NCBI GenBank assembly: GCA_002448555.1
Contig: DJYV01000058.1
Span: 12,826-33,683, forward strand
Reading direction: 5' to 3'
Source of the DNA: Flavobacteriales bacterium UBA6969
GTDB lineage: Bacteria > Bacteroidota > Bacteroidia > Flavobacteriales_D > Sanyastnellaceae
Length of the DNA stretch: 20,858 nucleotides
Shown: positions 20,598-20,858 of the stretch, piece by piece
Numbering within the stretch: the stretch's first letter is position 1
Layout of the letters: the number at the start of each line of letters is the position of its first letter
Made by a program: the position numbers and the translations under genes
The notes under the pieces: model-generated
What the model saw: the letters and a program-made list of their open reading frames with translations, nothing else
What the model was told of the DNA's origin: nothing
Database searches by the model: none

Positions 20598-20858
20598 TCC
20601 GCGGCATCCAGCACCTGCCACAGGTGCCGGCACGCCAAGGAACGGTAGGGACTCCATCGTTCCGAGAAAGTCATAAGTTCACGATTTGAAGAAGCCATGG
20701 GTAGGCCGTACAGCCGCTCCATGGCTTTTTTGATGCCCAAATCCCGAGGCGCGAATACATCGGGTCGTCTGAGGGTGACGAGCAAGAACATCTGGGCTGT
20801 CCATTCACCGATGCCTTTAATGGTGGTAAGCGCCTTGATCACCTCCTCGTCTTCCAGT
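20585..20858 (-). CDS. DNA-3-methyladenine glycosylase (AlkA-like, HhH-GPD), N-terminus outside window
   Basis: Base-excision repair enzyme that removes alkylated purines. Only the C-terminal 90 or so residues are inside the window; the reading frame stays open to the right edge. The visible part begins LEDEEVIKALTTIKGIGEWT, which is the helix-hairpin-helix, followed by AQMFLLVTLRRPDVFAPRDLGIKKA, where Asp in PRDLGI is the catalytic aspartate. It ends SERWSPYRSLACRHLWQVLD, the usual AlkA C-terminal helix. The apparent start at 20842 is a GTG inside the conserved EEVIKAL segment and is not a real start. Convergent with rpoD with a 13-base overlap at the 3' ends. Confidence 0.93.
   Translation of the reverse strand, partial: LEDEEVIKALTTIKGIGEWTAQMFLLVTLRRPDVFAPRDLGIKKAMERLYGLPMASSNRELMTFSERWSPYRSLACRHLWQVLDAADQPK

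Noticed and set aside
20611..20627. Perfect inverted repeat GCACCTG-CCA-CAGGTGC just after rpoD
   Set aside because: It lies inside the glycosylase coding sequence at conserved residues and has no T-tract, so it is more likely coincidental than a terminator.
1..20858. Search for CRISPR arrays, transposase genes, attachment sites, tRNA and rRNA genes
   Set aside because: No regularly spaced repeats, no transposase or integrase motifs and no cloverleaf or rRNA-like stretch were seen by reading both strands.

Overview
This window looks like chromosomal DNA of a member of the Bacteroidota, most likely a Flavobacteriia-type bacterium with GC content somewhat above half (judged by eye). The pointers are: a short primary sigma factor without region 1.1; several octamers matching the Bacteroidota -7 promoter element TAnnTTTG; a DUF5777-type beta-barrel next to YceI and a lipoprotein c-type cytochrome; a Bacteroidota-type PlsB/PlsC-like acyltransferase; and a SpoU methyltransferase next to a lipidated Omp85 protein. 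I see no prophage, insertion sequence, CRISPR array, rRNA or tRNA. Coding is dense and mostly housekeeping.

Left part (1-3779, all minus strand). A tightly packed run reads leftwards: lipoprotein monoheme cytochrome, YceI-family protein, DUF5777 beta-barrel, second secreted barrel-like protein, flavodoxin-fold NAD(P)H oxidoreductase. After a 125-base gap comes a membrane-anchored glutathione peroxidase cut by the window edge. The gaps inside the run are 3, -1, 11 and 12 bases, so it is probably one transcript spanning the cytoplasm, periplasm and outer membrane with a redox theme. This is the best candidate for a poorly described system here.

Middle (3823-13767). Divergent from that operon lie yebC and a degenerate S4/RluA-type pseudouridine synthase-like gene whose catalytic aspartate is replaced by glutamate. 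A small minus-strand ORF and a 277-base non-coding stretch follow; that stretch carries a minus-strand terminator-like hairpin. Next come a thiolase and an NlpC/P60 peptidase (one operon), a 3-hydroxyacyl-CoA dehydrogenase (minus), purine nucleoside phosphorylase (plus), a small Zn-ribbon protein, a DEAD-box RNA helicase (minus), a glycerolipid acyltransferase (plus) and a TrmH/SpoU RNA methyltransferase (minus). Thiolase and hydroxyacyl-CoA dehydrogenase together suggest fatty acid or related acyl-CoA turnover.

Right part (13742-20858). A lipoprotein Omp85 (BamA/TamA superfamily) gene is followed by accD, rpsO, pnp and rpoD, a core cluster for fatty acid synthesis, translation, RNA decay and transcription. 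The window ends in an AlkA-type DNA glycosylase gene running in from the right.

The most interesting non-coding signals are a perfect 19-bp palindrome filling most of the 36-base gap between helicase and acyltransferase genes, -7-like boxes ending only 4-5 bases before four start codons (possible leaderless mRNAs), and a repeat-flanked double hairpin between rpsO and pnp.
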